From the NCBI GenBank assembly GCA_037389465.1, contig JAZARR010000095.1, positions 2,800,001 to 2,864,000 on the forward strand: 64,000 bases of DNA. Direction: 5' to 3'. The DNA is from Baylisascaris procyonis (taxonomy: Eukaryota; Nematoda; Chromadorea; Rhabditida; Ascarididae). The translations under genes and the position numbers were made by a program. Shown here piece by piece: positions 1-14,900 of the stretch; position 1 is the first letter of the stretch, and each line of letters begins with the position of its first letter. The notes beneath the pieces were generated by a model. The model made no database searches. It was not told the DNA's origin and was given only the letters and a program-made list of their open reading frames with translations.

Positions 1-2329
1 AAGAATTTGAAGGAACCGTTAAGTGCAACTGAACTTTGAAAATAGAGTCGTTATCAGTCGATTTTGTATGAAATTCACAGCCCTAATTCTGAAGCAATTC
101 CATCTTGCTGACATCGGAGAACAAAGCATCGCGACCGCCAAATCAGCATCGACCACATGCCGATATACAATCTGCATTCATCTGCATGTCTCACTTGACC
201 AATCGAAATGCTTGCTGTATTGGGTATAGAGCACACAAATCCGATTCAAACACTCAGCATTCATATTCTCTGTGCGATCCTCTCAACGAAGCATCGAACG
301 CCTAGCATATAGGTCACTTTTAAGCTCTTGTCCACCTCCCTCTCCCCATTCCCCTCCCTCCCCATCCATCCATCCTTCTCTCTTCCCGTACCGTTCTCTT
401 TAATGACAAGAACCTATATGCGACTCTGAAGTCACCTTCCTCTTCAAGGATGAAATACCTCACAGTGTGTCCCCTCTCTATAATATATCAAGCGCAACAA
501 CAAACTTTGAGAGAGACGCTACGAAAGCAGCAATTTGCCAGTGTGTTCGCAGCTAAACGACAATATTTTATCCATCTAGCGGCTTCATCGAATTATGGCA
601 TTACATAAGATGAACATTAGCTATTATAGGGACCGTTTTAAGCATCGAACGGAAATGAACGATGAGATGATTTCATGCAACAGATATCTGTTTATGGATA
701 GAAAAACTAATAGGAATGGAATTTTTGAATTGAAATTTGTTTAGCTAATATTTTATCATTGTTTAAACCAGGTCTAGTCCCCCTGATTCCCTCTTTCCTT
801 CCCCCTCCCCCCCAAAAAAAAGAAATCCAAAAACAAGTTTGCCTCGCACAATGTTGTATTCTTGAATAAGTTTCTATTACTTTACGGTTAAACGAGTGGA
901 GAGTCTAGAAGAAGGGGTTTACGGCAAAAAAAAAAACTGATACATTGCAAAGATATCTATGAGAAAAAATTCAAGAAGAAGAGAATTCAAAATTAAATAA
1001 TCTATGGGTAGAAGGGATTATAGGAGCAAATCGATTAACGTGGTGAGAAACAAGAAAAAATATTCCGAGAACCGATAAAATGGGAGTTCAAACTACATAC
1101 TCGATGGGCTCATTTGAAGGGGGAGGGGGGAAGGAAGAGGGAATGAGGAGTGGGAGGAAATTGGCTGAACTATTTCTTGTTGTGAATACGGGTGATGATG
1201 CATTCGAGGTGACTACTCAATTCTCTAATTTAATTCCTCGACAACACTTAGCACTCGCTAAATGATATACAATGAACGTCTTTCATGACATATTTCAGCG
1301 CTTGCAGCATTACATCAAACACTTTCCAAATCAATCTACGATTATTGTTATCAAATATTTTGGCATCCTTGCAACAGCATCTCTTCACTTTAACCAATCG
1401 TTTCACTCGAATTACAACAAGGATATGATGAAAAAAGGGGGAGAGGAGAGAAAGAGAGGATTTCAGAGATTAGAAAATTTTGATCCTAAAATAATCGAAA
1501 GATTACCGAAAAAAATCCCCAAAGTCTTAGAGGGCAATGATTTTTTTTTTCGATTTCAACTCTAAAATATGTCTGAATATTTTCTCCCTCCAAAATAAGA
1601 TTTGAAAACCTATTTTTAACCTGATCTTCCATTAGATCTTTCGTAGGTAGTGCAAGAAATGCGTTTAACTAATGCACTTTCACAACTAACTGTTTTTACC
1701 TATCTCCCCTTCCACATCATAAAGTCATGAAGCCTTATTTTATTGTTTTGTATTGATTACCGTGACGGCTCTCTAATAAGTAAAGATGGAAACGTTGCTT
1801 CAAAAATACATTTTTGGGTAAGTAATTTGATCTTCTTTCGGAGAGATTACTTGAAACTCTTATAACAATAAGCTTCAAATGCAATAATCTTTTGCTTATG
1901 ACGTATCAATTTTTGAATTTTTTAAAAATTGTTTAATTTAATTTATTTCAATCTAAAATTGTGAAGGAATTTAAAAAAAACTCTTTGATAATGACATTTT
2001 TATATGCACAATTCAATTGCTTAACTGGCCTTCGATGCAGTAATAAAAGAGGCACAAAATAGGTCATTGTTTGTAGAGTGCAATTCGAATTCCGAATTCA
2101 TTGATAACAAAGCATAAAATGACGAAGAATAATTAGAAAATTGCCCGATTCCGAAACGAATTTGATATTTTCTCCTCCAACTTGAAATTCGATATTTTCA
2201 CCTTTATATTCTTACTTATATTATTCGTGAAAGATATTCATGATTACCTGCTCAATTGGGATACGTAAATCCCGTAAAATTCGAGTCTTTCACTCGACTA
2301 TTTTTTTTAAAGCGTTAATAAATAGATAC

Positions 2330-2465
2330 TAATTAAATAATCAAATAGTTAAATTAATAAATAAAAATTAAATTAAGTCATTAAATTAAGTGATATTAAG
2401 TTATTAAGTAATAAATTAAAGTTAAAAAATTAAATAATTAAAAAAATAATAATAAAAAAATTAAG
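2330..2465. repeat. A/T low-complexity tract (AATTAAATAA-like)
   Basis: An almost pure A/T stretch built from irregular AATTAA and AAATAA words, with hardly any G or C. A similar tract rich in TTGATAA words lies at about 2985-3135. Both look like simple low-complexity intergenic DNA with no coding potential. Confidence 0.7.
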
Positions 2466-5400
2466 TTTATGAATTAAATTGGCAGTTGTCGATCATAATA
2501 ATATTTTTAATCAAAAGTAATAATTCAATAAAATAAAAATAAAAATAAACGCTAAGTAAGCATATACGAACAGAGCTTGTTTCAATCCGATCGTTGTTGT
2601 ATTCACTCATTTTCACGTTGGAAATGAAGGCTGCCAAATAATCTGAAATAAATAATATTCCTTCAAATATCATAAGCATCTACGTACATGTACATACACA
2701 TAATTAAGTAATTGCTGTCTTAAGTTGTGTGACGAAAGCGCCTCGGACAAATGCGCCATTTGCCTTATGAAAAGCTTTTTTGGCTATTTTCAGTTTTATT
2801 TAAATGAAAGCCACTCTATTCGAAAGTTTAATAACATGAATCTCTGATCACTGCAGAAAAATCTAAAGAGGGCCAAAAATATTTATTTGTTGCAAAAGGC
2901 AACAAAATTTTTATGAATTCCATCTGTGTAAAACAAAATAAACCTATTAAAGTAGCGATTCAAATGTTTATTGATAAGAAATTGTAAGTTGATTCTCTAT
3001 TATAAATTGTTTGATAATGATAATTGATAAATTGATAATTTATTGATAAATAATTGGTAATATTTATAAAAAATATAACAAATTGACAAACATAAATGTT
3101 AATAACATATCGTTCATAATAAATTGACAATATTGAATGAAATTATTAATCAATAGTCTTTTTTTTTCATTCACATTGATCGATTTCCGTTATCAATTTT
3201 AGCAGAAAATAGATTCTCTAATTATTTCATTATTCGAATATTGCTACTATTTTCTTAAAGACACGAAATGAATAATTTACATCTAAAAAGTTAAAACGAT
3301 TTCTTTTACTTAATTATTCAATTTAATTTCTAAAACAATTCCTTCTATTCAAGTTTTTAATTTCATCCCCATTTCGATACATTCTTCAGATTTCAGAGCA
3401 TTGCCCACAATTGCCAATTATTCTCTGTGTAATTTGACACCTTCAACGCTGATGACAGATGCCATTAGCCTTTGTGAGAGGCATCACTATAAGGACTACA
3501 ATTTAGCGCGTTGTGTTTCTTGACGAATCTCCCATCAGTTAATTAGCATATACGTTCATCCAGTTAGCTAAGCAGTTAATCACATATATGACTCTTCAGT
3601 TGATTGATCACTTGAATGTTGATGAAGCAGAACTAATATGTGGATAGCACTCAATTTAGTGCAAACGTAACTCAATTTTAATACTGCCATAATTAACCCA
3701 TTCATTCGCATTATATATTCATTGTGTATATTTATTGCCGTAATGCTATCTATCTACGCTATTTCATTCTGATTTAAACACCATACTAACCACATCATTA
3801 CCACTATTAATAGGCCAACAGACGGGGTTGGGAGGTGAGGAGGGAGGGGGAGGGGGGGAGGATTCTAGAATTTACAATAGAGGAACCAAAATGAAAGTCT
3901 TGTCAATGTAAGAGGTGATCTAAGATTTTGAGGTTTATGCAAGCGAACCGTTGATCTCACTTGAGAGAATACTTTCGAGTTCGTAGCAACCCTTGAATCC
4001 CTCTTAAATCTTAAAAATTTTATTTCATTCTCTAGTGGTACTTTATCAGTTTTGTAACGAAATTTTTTGATTAACAAAAGTAAAATTGAATAAAGAAAGG
4101 TCGATGAAAAGCAAATGGGAAAACGTGCCAGAGGAAATAGCACGATATGTGTTTTTTGCAAATTCATTCAATAAATCAATTAATTTTGTTAAATTTTAGA
4201 GAAAAAAAAAAATGAAATATGCGAAATCATACATGTATATTTTAAGTGTTCCGATTACTAGTACTAGTCAACGAAGCATTTTATAATTCAAACGGCGTTA
4301 AATGCAAACCACACTTGCACAAAATTAGTGGAAATTGTTTGACGATATTAGGTTACAACAGCTTCTATCAAAGCCGATAGATCAATGTGATTATTTGTAT
4401 AGGATATCATCCTGAGGTCAAACATCACGACAACATCCTGAGGTTTTCATATTGGACAGCACCTTCAGGTATACAATTTAGTTGCCAAATTTCATAACTT
4501 CAACTCGAGTTATTGCCTTGTTGAAATTATCGCATCGATTCACAAACACGCACCGACTTAAATGCGCACAGACACGAAATATTCTCGCTGCGCGGATTCA
4601 CAAAGGATATACAATCGTTATGAATTATGAGCGAAGTCAATTAAATATTTCCGCTTACATTCCCTTCAGGATTCTCATAGAAAATTCTCTTCAAAGGGCT
4701 AAACAATAAAGAAAATTATTTTGCATTAAACTAACAAAATCGACTTTGAAAATATATATACTCTTTATCTACTTGTTTACATTGATCGACAATACAGGTG
4801 TTACTGTATAGATGAACCTTTCACTTTCTTTCTCCTCATTCTTCCTTCTCTGCCCTTCACTTTCCCTCCTATCGACCTCGTAACTAAATTTATTATTTTA
4901 TCTGATTTTAAGCAAAATCAACTAAAAATTGCATTACCCTATATGCGTAGGTAATTGTTTCTTCATTCTGAATACCTCTGGAATACAAAGAATCGCAAAA
5001 GCGGGGAGGAGGGGGGATTACTTAGCTTCAAGGACGTCACGATCGAATTTCAATAGATTCAGCAAGTAATATAAGTGCGTAAAAGTGCGGAAATATGCAA
5101 ACTCTCGCTCTATTATAAAGAAATTTTTTTTTTTTTTGCATTTGTCCTTGCACTTTCTGAAAAGATTCAATGCTAGATGATCGAATGCACGAAATCATAA
5201 ACAATTTCGATCATATGAAATTTTGCGATTTCTAAATATTGATTAATGATAATGTGGAATTTACGAACACTTCATTGAACCTTCTGCTTGCCATCTAATG
5301 AATAGACTATAATCTTCGATATTCAAATGAAGCAATCGCTAAAATCTAAATTTACATAATTAATCAAATTTGGATTTCAGTCAAATTCGGTGTTTCTTGA

Positions 5401-8400
5401 TTGATGATGAAAAATTTAAGACATGAATGCAAAAAAATTTTTTGGTGGCATAAATTTTTGAGAATTTTAGAAATTGATAATTTTCAATTATCATAGTTGA
5501 AGTTTTTTACAAAAGAATTCTCGTACAGCATTTCTAAAAAGTGAAAATTTTTTAAATATAAAATTTTTAATTTTTAATTTTTAATTTTGTTGAGTGTAAT
5601 AATAGGAATATGAGTGAATGTAATCGATGTTACCCAGTTACTAGAACTCATAATTATTCAACGAACCCTAAAAACATTAAACATTTAAATTCGAATGAAA
5701 TCGAAGTTTAATGGGTAGCCTTTTATGGATCCAGCGCATTCACCTTCTGCAGTTGTAATCGACAAATTGAACAAAGCGAACTGAATTTAAGCAATTTTTA
5801 ATTTCAATTTATATAACTGGGAAATAATTACTGGATCCTATATTTCGGGACGGGCAAAAAACTTCAGGTCGTTTTATTCAGGGTGCGGAAATTCAGATCT
5901 GCAGATTGAATTTGTTCGCTTGTTCAAACAATAAGGTCGTCAATCATGCAAGAATGCTTATAATTTGATTCAGCTGCCTATTGCTAAAAATATTGCAACG
6001 ACCGAGAGCGCATTTTCAATATGCAATTAGAAATAATACGCGATAATTCAATTCAATGCGAAATATGCAAAAATGCATTCGAAAAAAAGCAACACATTGA
6101 ATTGCTTTTGCTCATAATTTACGTTCGACTTCACTCGAGACACCCCTTCTCTCTTCCTCACCCCTCCCCATCTAGTCTCTTTCGATCCGTAGAGCCATTC
6201 TAAAATAATACGATTATTGGTGCAGTGCTGTAAGAAGTAAAATCCTGTCATGAAATACATCTCAATTATTGAGTAATTTTTTGTGCGAAAATGAATTCAC
6301 TTTCAGGGGTTTTAATTTTTCTAATCAAGCTAATCATGAGGATCTCGACGCTTTTTATAGAATCTTTAATATTCGATTTTTCAACATTTGATCATTCAAA
6401 GTATTGCTTCTACTTTTTTTTTTACAATTAAGCATTAATACAATCCGAGAACTCATAATTAGAAGCTTTCAAAAGTTCCCAGAAATTATCAACGAATCTC
6501 AAAGTTAAGACTTTCACAAAGCCTCGGAATGGTGTCATTTACCTAAAACTGAATCTTACACGAAATAAGCGAGGGACGAAGAAGGGGGTGGATGCCTGAA
6601 AGGAATTGAACACTAACCTTTGGAATGGAGAAAGGGGAACGGCCGATCTCCTTTAATTCGAACTAGAAATGCTGACATGGTTCCTAGGCGATCAAATTTG
6701 GCATCTTACCTACCCCATTCATTGTTCTTCGCTCAAGTTTCATCCGTTTTTTTTTTTTAGAGAAACTCATTAAGTTCTCTTTAATCTTATTTTTGTCACT
6801 ATTTAAAAAGAATTTTTGAGTGACTAGAGGTTCACAAATGTCAAAAATTTTTGAAACGATCATCGTGCACCAGCGTGAAGAGAAACGCTAAATGTCATCC
6901 AAATTCTTCATTTGTAATTTCGTATCAAAAAAAGAGGAAACATCGTAGGACTCGATCCCTTATTAAAAGCAATCCTTGTTTACAAAGATTCGAACTTCAA
7001 TCTTTCATTGAAAGTAGCAAAGAAAGAGCAACTTGAGCATGACCTACTTCTGAGAACTACTGCAGACCTTTAGTGTTTCATATACACATAATCACACATT
7101 CATGACAATGTGGATGTTTTTATCATCATGGACTCGTGCACAATGTTAACTCATCGCTGTATCGTTAATGTGTCCTCATGGAATCATTGAGGTATCTTGC
7201 CAAGTTGGGGCTATCTTCCACAAGGGAGAGAGAGAGGGATACCGAGAGAGAGAGATGAAGAAAGAGATATAGATAGAAGGAAAAAAAAGAGATCTCGTAG
7301 TCATCTTTAATGCATTTTTGAGTAGTTCTAAAAACACAAACATTTGCGTTCATTGTCGTTTTGATATTAATGGATAAAATATACACAATAGTCAAGCGAT
7401 ATGGTAGTTGTTGATTCCACAGTTTTCCTTCATTGATTTTCCCTCTCTCTTTCCATCTTTCATTTCAACAATTTAGAGGCATCTCAATAAATGGCATTCA
7501 GATTATAAATTTTCGATCAAATGATATATTCTGCAAGAATATTTTCATTAAAATCAATAAAGAAAAGATAAAATAAAGTAAATTTAGTTTTGTTTGATTG
7601 CTGAGAAATGCATATGCTGTTCGATTGATTGTCTGCAGAAGGGAACAACGTCATATTCCCCATACATCTTGAATTAAGACGCAAGTAGGAGAGGCATTAT
7701 TGGCTCATTGGATGACTGTGGAGAGTAATGGATGAGCGGAAATTGAGGGAAGGGTAGATAATTGGCTTAGTAGAGAATTGTGGAGGTGAGAGCGAGTAAC
7801 GGACCTAATGGCCGTGGAGCACGAGTTAGTGAGAAAAAATTTAGAATTTTCTTATTGGCAATAGTAAAGTCTTTATTAATAAATGAACAAAGAAAACAGT
7901 AAAAAAAGCAAAAAGAAAGGAAAATTAATATTTAAAATATAGTACTGTAAAACTTTCCGTAATAAATATTCCAAATGTAGTATATAATATAAATTATGAA
8001 GTAATAAAACTTTATACATAAATAGAAACTATTTACCGAAGTAAGTAAAAATGCGCTTTAATAGATGAAATAATAAATGATATGGAAATAGAACGGTTTT
8101 TTATATGGATGGATGGAATGGAAAAAGGGTATAGAATAGATGGGACAGAATAAAAAAAATGGAATAGAAAAATAGAAATGATAAAGTGAATAAGGTACGA
8201 AAAAAAACCGAGCTAGCAACGAAGATAAAAACGACTTATAAAAACGGAAAAATTTTTCATTCATAAACGACTATTTGCGTTAGGAGATTCTATAATGGGG
8301 CAAGTTTGAGCTAAATGTCGTGAAGTACGCTGTTCAATTTGTAATTGTTATGAAGTGTTTGAAGACTGTAAAAATGTCATTCACAAGAGAGAGCGAATGT

Positions 8401-9604
8401 AAACATTCCTTCTAAATGAATTTTGAAGAAATTTTTTACAGATTTCTTAATAAAACGCTTTTATGGTATTTTGTATACATTATTTTAATTATTATAATTA
8501 TTTTAGAGTTCTTCTATAAAATTATTCGTTTTAATTGTTTATAGGATCATTTGTTATAATATTTGTATTTTTTTATATGATTTACTTATAAATAAAACCT
8601 AATCTTTTTGGGGAGATTTCTGTGAACGGTCGGATTAGTTTAAATTTTCAAAATTTAAGAAATTAGTTGGTATTGTGGGCGCGATTGCAAAAAACGCGTA
8701 ACGGAGCAAGCCGTTCTACTCTTGGCGTGCTTTCTTACTTAAACGAAACATCGCTAGCATATGTAATTCAACGGCTCAGTGCTGTCACAGACGAAGGCGA
8801 TTGTTGTACACACTTTTCCGGAGTCGACTATGGCATGAAGTAGTGGAAATTGTTGTGCTCGGATCGTGACTCGTCAACAGTAATATTTCATAAGTATTGG
8901 AAAAAACCAATATGCCTCATATAAAATGATGAATCTCTTCATTTATTGATTGATTGATTTTCAGCCGTTGATTGATCGATCGAATCAATATCTCCAACGC
9001 CGATATTTCCGATTCGTTTCTTCAGCTAAAATGGAACGTAAATTATTGGAAGATATAGGGAAGAAATTTGTATGAATTCGCCACATAACGATCATCATTG
9101 ACGAGATAATAGATGTGATTGCAGCCGAAATATTACATCCGAAAGGATTTCGTTTTCTCTTTTTTTTGAGTAATGATGAAATATTGATTTTATTTTTAAG
9201 TTGGCCGAATGCTATTGCATTCATGATTGATTTCAATCTCCATAATATATGTTGCTCGATATTAATCGTTGTTCGATATTTTGGTTTTTTTTTTTAATAT
9301 AGCTCTGAATTGAATTCAAAAATTCCATTGATGTTTTTTTTTTTAAATTTTTGTATAATTAGAGAGCAATAACGTTGAATTTACGAACTAAATAACTATT
9401 AAGTTGCTTTATTAATTTCAATGGTTAATTTAATCTATGATATTACTGGAATATAATTTAATATAACATTTAATTTCATATAATTAATAAATAAGAAGTA
9501 ATTTAATTCATGAATTTTAATAAAGATGATTCACCATCATTTTATTCATCGCTTCAATGAATGATTGCAAGCGTAGCTTTGAGAAGGGAGGAGGGGAGGA
9601 GGAC

Positions 9605-11500
9605 CTGAGTTTTTGCTAATGCTTTAGGCTTGTGGAAAGCTTATGGATTGGATATTTTGCAGGAATATTTTTGTGAGGGTATTTGCACGGTTCGAGGATA
9701 TTCAATAGCGACCTGGGCTAACTGCCGAATTTTTTCAGAACATCATATTATAGCTCCACGACCGGAAACTCTTGGAGTGTCTTTAGCTGAATTTTAAGCT
9801 ATGGGGCCCCATGACCTTAAGATTTCAGGTGGGGCGACCGGCCTTTATCTCCTCTCACTTTTCGTTGTAAGCAAATTTGCTCAAAATAAGGTCGAATGGC
9901 AATTTTTGAAAAGGTGTCTACATCGTTCATTGCACTTGAAGTCTGATCGGAAAAGGATTGTGATCGTCGTTGTTGCAGGACCATTTTATGGTTCGAGATT
10001 ATTATGCAAAAGTTCTGGAAGTGACAGTGGTGGTATTCAGGACTTTATGTTGGGTCTACAGACTTTTCTCAATCTTCAGTTGCTATGCCTTCCGAATGGG
10101 AAAATTAAGTTTCGCTCATGATATGAATTTTATGGAGGCGGTCTATATCCATATTTAATTCTTCAGCTATAAATTTGAGAAATTTTCAGGAAGAGTCTCT
10201 TTCTAAGGGAAGAAATTTTCAGGGAGAGAACATCAAGGAGTCTCTTAAATACCGCAAGCTCCAAGAAACTGGCCTAATTGTGTTCTGAGAGCCACGAAAT
10301 TGTGGGCAACGATTGATATTGATTTGAAAACCAACCAACCTTCCGTGTTGAATGGTTTCAACTATGCCTCTATCGTTTAGTGCATAAAAACTATCTTCTC
10401 TGCAGTAAATTGCTACTCATCGCCATATCTCTAAACTAAGTACAATCAACGAAAGCAATGAAGGGGTTCACCATAGAAGTGAGTGTAGTCAAATAGCTCC
10501 CAATCCGTTGTTGGCGGCCCACATATCGGATATGATAAGGCTATCTGAAAAAAATCCATGGGGAGATGATCATTTGCAGTTGTTTTTCTTATTGCACCGA
10601 ACATCTATCCCGTTCTCTTATCTACATCAAACCCACCTTACACACATGTGCATTTGAAGGAATCGAACACACCTTTGAACATCGAACAGGTTCAACAACT
10701 CTGATAAACTTGTGCAGCAAGGATCACCGACATATCAAAATTGCATAGAAAGGCTATTCTGCCATGGTCTGCAGAAGACTAACTGAACAATCTCGACCAT
10801 CTTGCCCTCATCACCGAAGGTAATAGCATCGTACAAATATTTTGCGGCATAGTAATGCGTTTGTATTTCCTTCTCCCTTACCCCCCACATGATGTTTGGT
10901 ATGATAGCGTCACTTGTTAATAAGAAGGTTCACGCCACTTAAGCGATGGAAAAATTTTTCTAAATGCTATTCTTGTGTGGTGTATGTGCACCTTCTCCAA
11001 TACCTCTCTTTGCGATTTCAAACTTAGCATCCGATCTATACAAAACATCCCGGCATATTCGTTTTTCCAGGTATTGCTTGCACTATTGTTGGATTGCAGA
11101 GAAGCAGAATGCGTCACTTCCAATGCTTTGATTATCCTGAAACTTTGCGCAGCGGTATAATTTGACATCCAGAGATGAATAGTGGGAAAAATTCCATGTT
11201 CATATCGCAAGTTTTGGAATTTTCTGGATGCACTATTGCATGATCGGGCAACGAATTAGACAAAGTGCAGGATATACGGTAGTGTTGCGTACCCACGTCT
11301 GGGTAATTATCGGTTCGCTGTTGGCAGCCGATGTGCACAGCTTCGTTGTAATTGTGCTGGTTTTTTTCTAGGATAACATTTCTGCGGCTGTATATGGTGT
11401 TGGCGCTGTATGCGAGTCTTTGCGGTTAGATTTTTTGTTCACACTCGTGTGGGTTACATCGGATCGTGGTCAAATCCAGTCTTATTTCTAGCTTATAGTA
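9605..11500. other. Compositionally distinct patch, possible decayed gene or mobile element
   Basis: This stretch is less AT-rich than its flanks and has several moderately long open frames on both strands. One + strand frame is open from about 9605 to its stop near 9799 and contains protein-like sequence. Further open frames on the minus strand cover 10917-11338 but shift frame against each other. No start, splice chain or recognisable domain links them. A decayed retroelement or pseudogene would explain the mixture, but I found no reverse transcriptase, integrase or terminal-repeat signature, so this is inference only. Confidence 0.25.
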
Positions 11501-11888
11501 AGCGTTTGAAACCTTCTCTTGATTTTATCTTAGAAAAGCAATTTGAGTGCTGATTAATAGCTCGCACAATATGCGTTTTTTGGGTTGTATACCGATATCC
11601 CTTTAGTGGACACTTCACATCTCTTTATGATATATCAGCATTAGTTATGATAATTCACAATTAACGTATCTAGAAGTCAAAGCTTTGCAATTCTATTTAC
11701 TATTTTAGCTATATCCAGCATTATGAGTAAATTTTTATTCTCACCGCTTCATGTTGAAATTAAATGCATTTGTTATCAAAAATTTCGACGATATTTGTGC
11801 AATTGCATCTTATTTACGGATTTTGGAAATTCGTCTTCTAAACGCGCTAATGTGAATTGAGTTTATTTTTCAAAAAATTATCGATGGT

Positions 11889-11902
11889 GATTTTATTTAA
11901 GC
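11889..11902 (+). promoter_or_regulatory. Candidate splice-leader (trans-splice) acceptor of the EXTL3-like gene
   Basis: A T-rich run ends in TTTATTTAAG, with the AG at 11900-11901, about 22 bases before the ATG at 11924. Nematode messages are often trans-spliced to a spliced leader at such an AG a short distance before the start codon. An ordinary acceptor from an upstream non-coding exon would look the same, so the site is only a candidate. Confidence 0.3.
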
Positions 11903-11923
11903 GCCTGAGGCTGGCATCGATTG

Positions 11924-14900
11924 ATGAATCGACGTCTAAGTGTGGGTGGTGATGAAGGCGCTTCAAAAGTGATTTCACTTCAATTCGATAGACCTCAACG
12001 AATTCACCTCGTCGGCATTCGATTTCGTGGATTCGTACTTAAATTACTTATTGTGCTCATAGTGATCGTTGTAATCGTCGCCTTTTCATTACCCTCATTC
12101 TCGGGCGTTCTTAACGAAGAACTATATCCACATCATGGACCACTCTCTTTCCGGTGAGTCTTTTTTTCCGTCAATCGTTTATACATAAGAAACGGGATTC
12201 TTCGGTCGGAACCTGTGATGGTGCGCTTCATTTGTTGGGTCTGACGAGTGAAAATTTCGATTAATTCATAGTACTTAATCTGAAAGTCATTGTAGTCCTA
12301 TTTAACATCTGTAAATTTTCGTTTTTCTTCAAATCTATATTATCACTTCCGCCTCCCTTCCTCCGACTTCCCCCTCAACAACTATCGTTAAATCTTATTT
12401 GTCTCATAGGATCTGTTAGATGCATTCTCGCCTCCTTAGTGAAATATTGTGTAGACTAATTTTTTTTTTTTTATATTTCATGGATCGCCGTGTTTTTGTT
12501 ATTCAACTGAAAATGTTTGGGTCGTCGCAATACAATCTGTCTGTCAAAAGAAAGGGTGGGGGGAGGGGGGAGGAGGGGGGGCTATCAAAAAGACGGTGGT
12601 AGGAGGTGTGGTAAAATTTGTTATTCGATTGTTATATCGAGACATTTTCTGTGTTTATAGGGATGCAAGAGAGAGTGAAGGTTGTTCGTGGATGTTGGGA
12701 AGTGATGAGATTCGACTGACTGAGACAAAGCGTATCCTCGCATCAGTACGTCGTGATCTTCTGAATGCTGCACGACAACTTGAGGCTATCAATTTGGAGT
12801 ATGAATCGTTATCAAAACAACTCACCGATAAAAGTTGTTCTTTTGATATATTTTTTTTTCAATATTTTATGTTTCTTCGAAAATTTATTTATATGGGAAT
12901 GAATATTTTATAAATCATATTTTTTTCTAGGAAGGTGGAGGGAGCAAGATGAGATTATTGCCTTATCAGTTGTATAGTGGTTAGCTTGTCACATTGCATT
13001 GTCAGCATGTTCCTGATCCATTCGTCGTTCCCCATATGCCCAAGTGCTTTCCTAAGAGAAGGCCGGAAGTGGATGGACTTGACTTTTCGCTTGTTGGAGC
13101 AACTAAAGTAGCAGATGGTTATACGAAAAAAGTTCAGAAAGTGATGACCGGAAGTAGTGCGACTTCTGTTGAAAATACCATCTAAATTTTGAAGGAAAGC
13201 GATTTTCATTCTAAAATTACGTAATATTAGGTTATTATGAGAACAGTGAAAAAATTGAAGCAAAAAAAAATTCAAGATGACGTCATTTTCTTAAAATTAC
13301 TCTTTTTTTCATCATGAGCATCATTATAAGCCCATTTTTTCGAATATAGCACAGGTTAGTCTATTTATCGACATTTCCCATCTTCACTAAGGTACGATTT
13401 CGAGAACTTGGCGGTTGTGAAAGCTGTAGCTTATGGGGAAAATTTTCCAACTCTCAAGAAGTGATATTGTGGAATTGTAAGGTGAGAGGAATAAGAGGAT
13501 GCAAGAGAGCTAAAAGTTTCGCCCAAAAAGTTTGCATGAGATTGGGCGATCAAAATAGATCACAAGATCAACTCGCAGTTCGAGGAAGATAAAGTTGAAT
13601 ATTTATGGATTATTTATTTATATTTATATATATGCAGTTTTCTATTTATCTGAGCAAATTTCTCTCGCTAGATTTCAGGTGCTGTCGCGAGAGCACAGAT
13701 TGGAGCTTCTTCGAAAGTGGGGCAGTTTTCCTTGTTTGACATTAGTGAAATGATAACCTAATATAAGATCACATGCGTTTTCATGAATATCAAGAAATTT
13801 ACTCATAAAAAACCCTGCGGGAACTTCAAAAATTGCCCATGAACCTTGGAAAGAACGTTCGATATATAAGCGGATACACTGATTAAAATACTGTAAGCCT
13901 TACTGAAGAACAATTATCGAAATGTTGTTTAGAGAACGAGCTGAAAGCAGTTCAACTGGAGATCGAAGAAGCACAGTTGCTTCAAAAAGAGTTACGCGAC
14001 AAGAACAATGTTCGTGTGTTCCTGCCACTTGCGCCACCTCAGCGTAGCGCAGTGCTTGATGCTCACTTACCGAAAGGATCATCTCTTGAAACTGCTTTCG
14101 ATTTCAGGTTTGATTTTAGATATTCTTCTGATTACAGACTGAGATCTTAAATCGTTATCGAGTTTGCTGTTGACTTAAAGCTACTTCCCATTCCCGGTTT
14201 TGTTCGTACGCCATGTTTGAAGAATTGACGATATTCCCGTTACGTGACAGATTTCTTAACTGGGTTAGTGAATCGACGCTATTTGCATAGATACGTTTCC
14301 CATGAACATTCGGTTACTCTCCTTTATTATACTGTTTGATTAATTCTTCTTTGAAAAGGGAGAAGGTAGAAAAGAGCAGTTGTTTGTAGCATGTGTCTTC
14401 TATGGCTGCCTAAACTTTTCATGCATAAGAAAATGGGGGGAAGGGAAAAGAAGTGAACTTAGTTTTTTTAGCTTAATTTTCTAGGATCCTCTCCAATATA
14501 GTTTTCTTAATGTTGTACTAAATGAATGAACTTCCTTCATATATCATCATCATACTAAAAAATGATTGATAAGTGATAATTTAAATTGCACTCATCTGAA
14601 CGAAGTTATTTATTGTAGCCGATGTTCAATTGCGGGTGGATTTCGGCTATATGTATACGATACTGATAAGACAACTCATCGAGAAATTGTTGAGAGATAT
14701 ATTCGACAATTCAGGTTTTTTTTTGTATAATTTGATTTATAAAGGATTAGTGTTCTTTAGAAGTTAGTCGATGTTAGCCACTGGCATTTTTATTTGAATA
14801 TTATAACTAAGAAGATGACTGAAGTTGGTCTGTGATTATACTTCAAGATAGGTCGAATTTGATTCGGAATGTGAGATATTGGATCTAATGTGAGATATTG

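Larger units (their letters stand above)
1..11888. other. Upstream intergenic region without a recognisable gene
   Basis: No exon chain with matching splice phases and no known protein family was seen on either strand. The region is AT-rich, with poly-A/T runs, purine-rich G/A tracts (for example near 1115-1150 and 3830-3860) and pyrimidine-rich tracts (310-390). Part of it probably carries the promoter and 5' regulatory DNA of the EXTL3-like gene that starts at 11924. A patch at about 9.6-11.5 kb differs in composition and has its own entry. Fast-evolving exons or a non-coding RNA gene could have been missed. Confidence 0.5.

Noticed and set aside
9801..10121. 106-codon + strand open frame
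   Set aside because: It has no recognisable domain and no splice partners, and overlaps competing frames. It is kept only as part of the compositionally odd patch.
10917..11338. Two overlapping minus-strand open frames thought of as a retrotransposon integrase
   Set aside because: The frames shift against each other and I could not find the zinc-finger or DDE residues, so the retroelement reading is unsupported.
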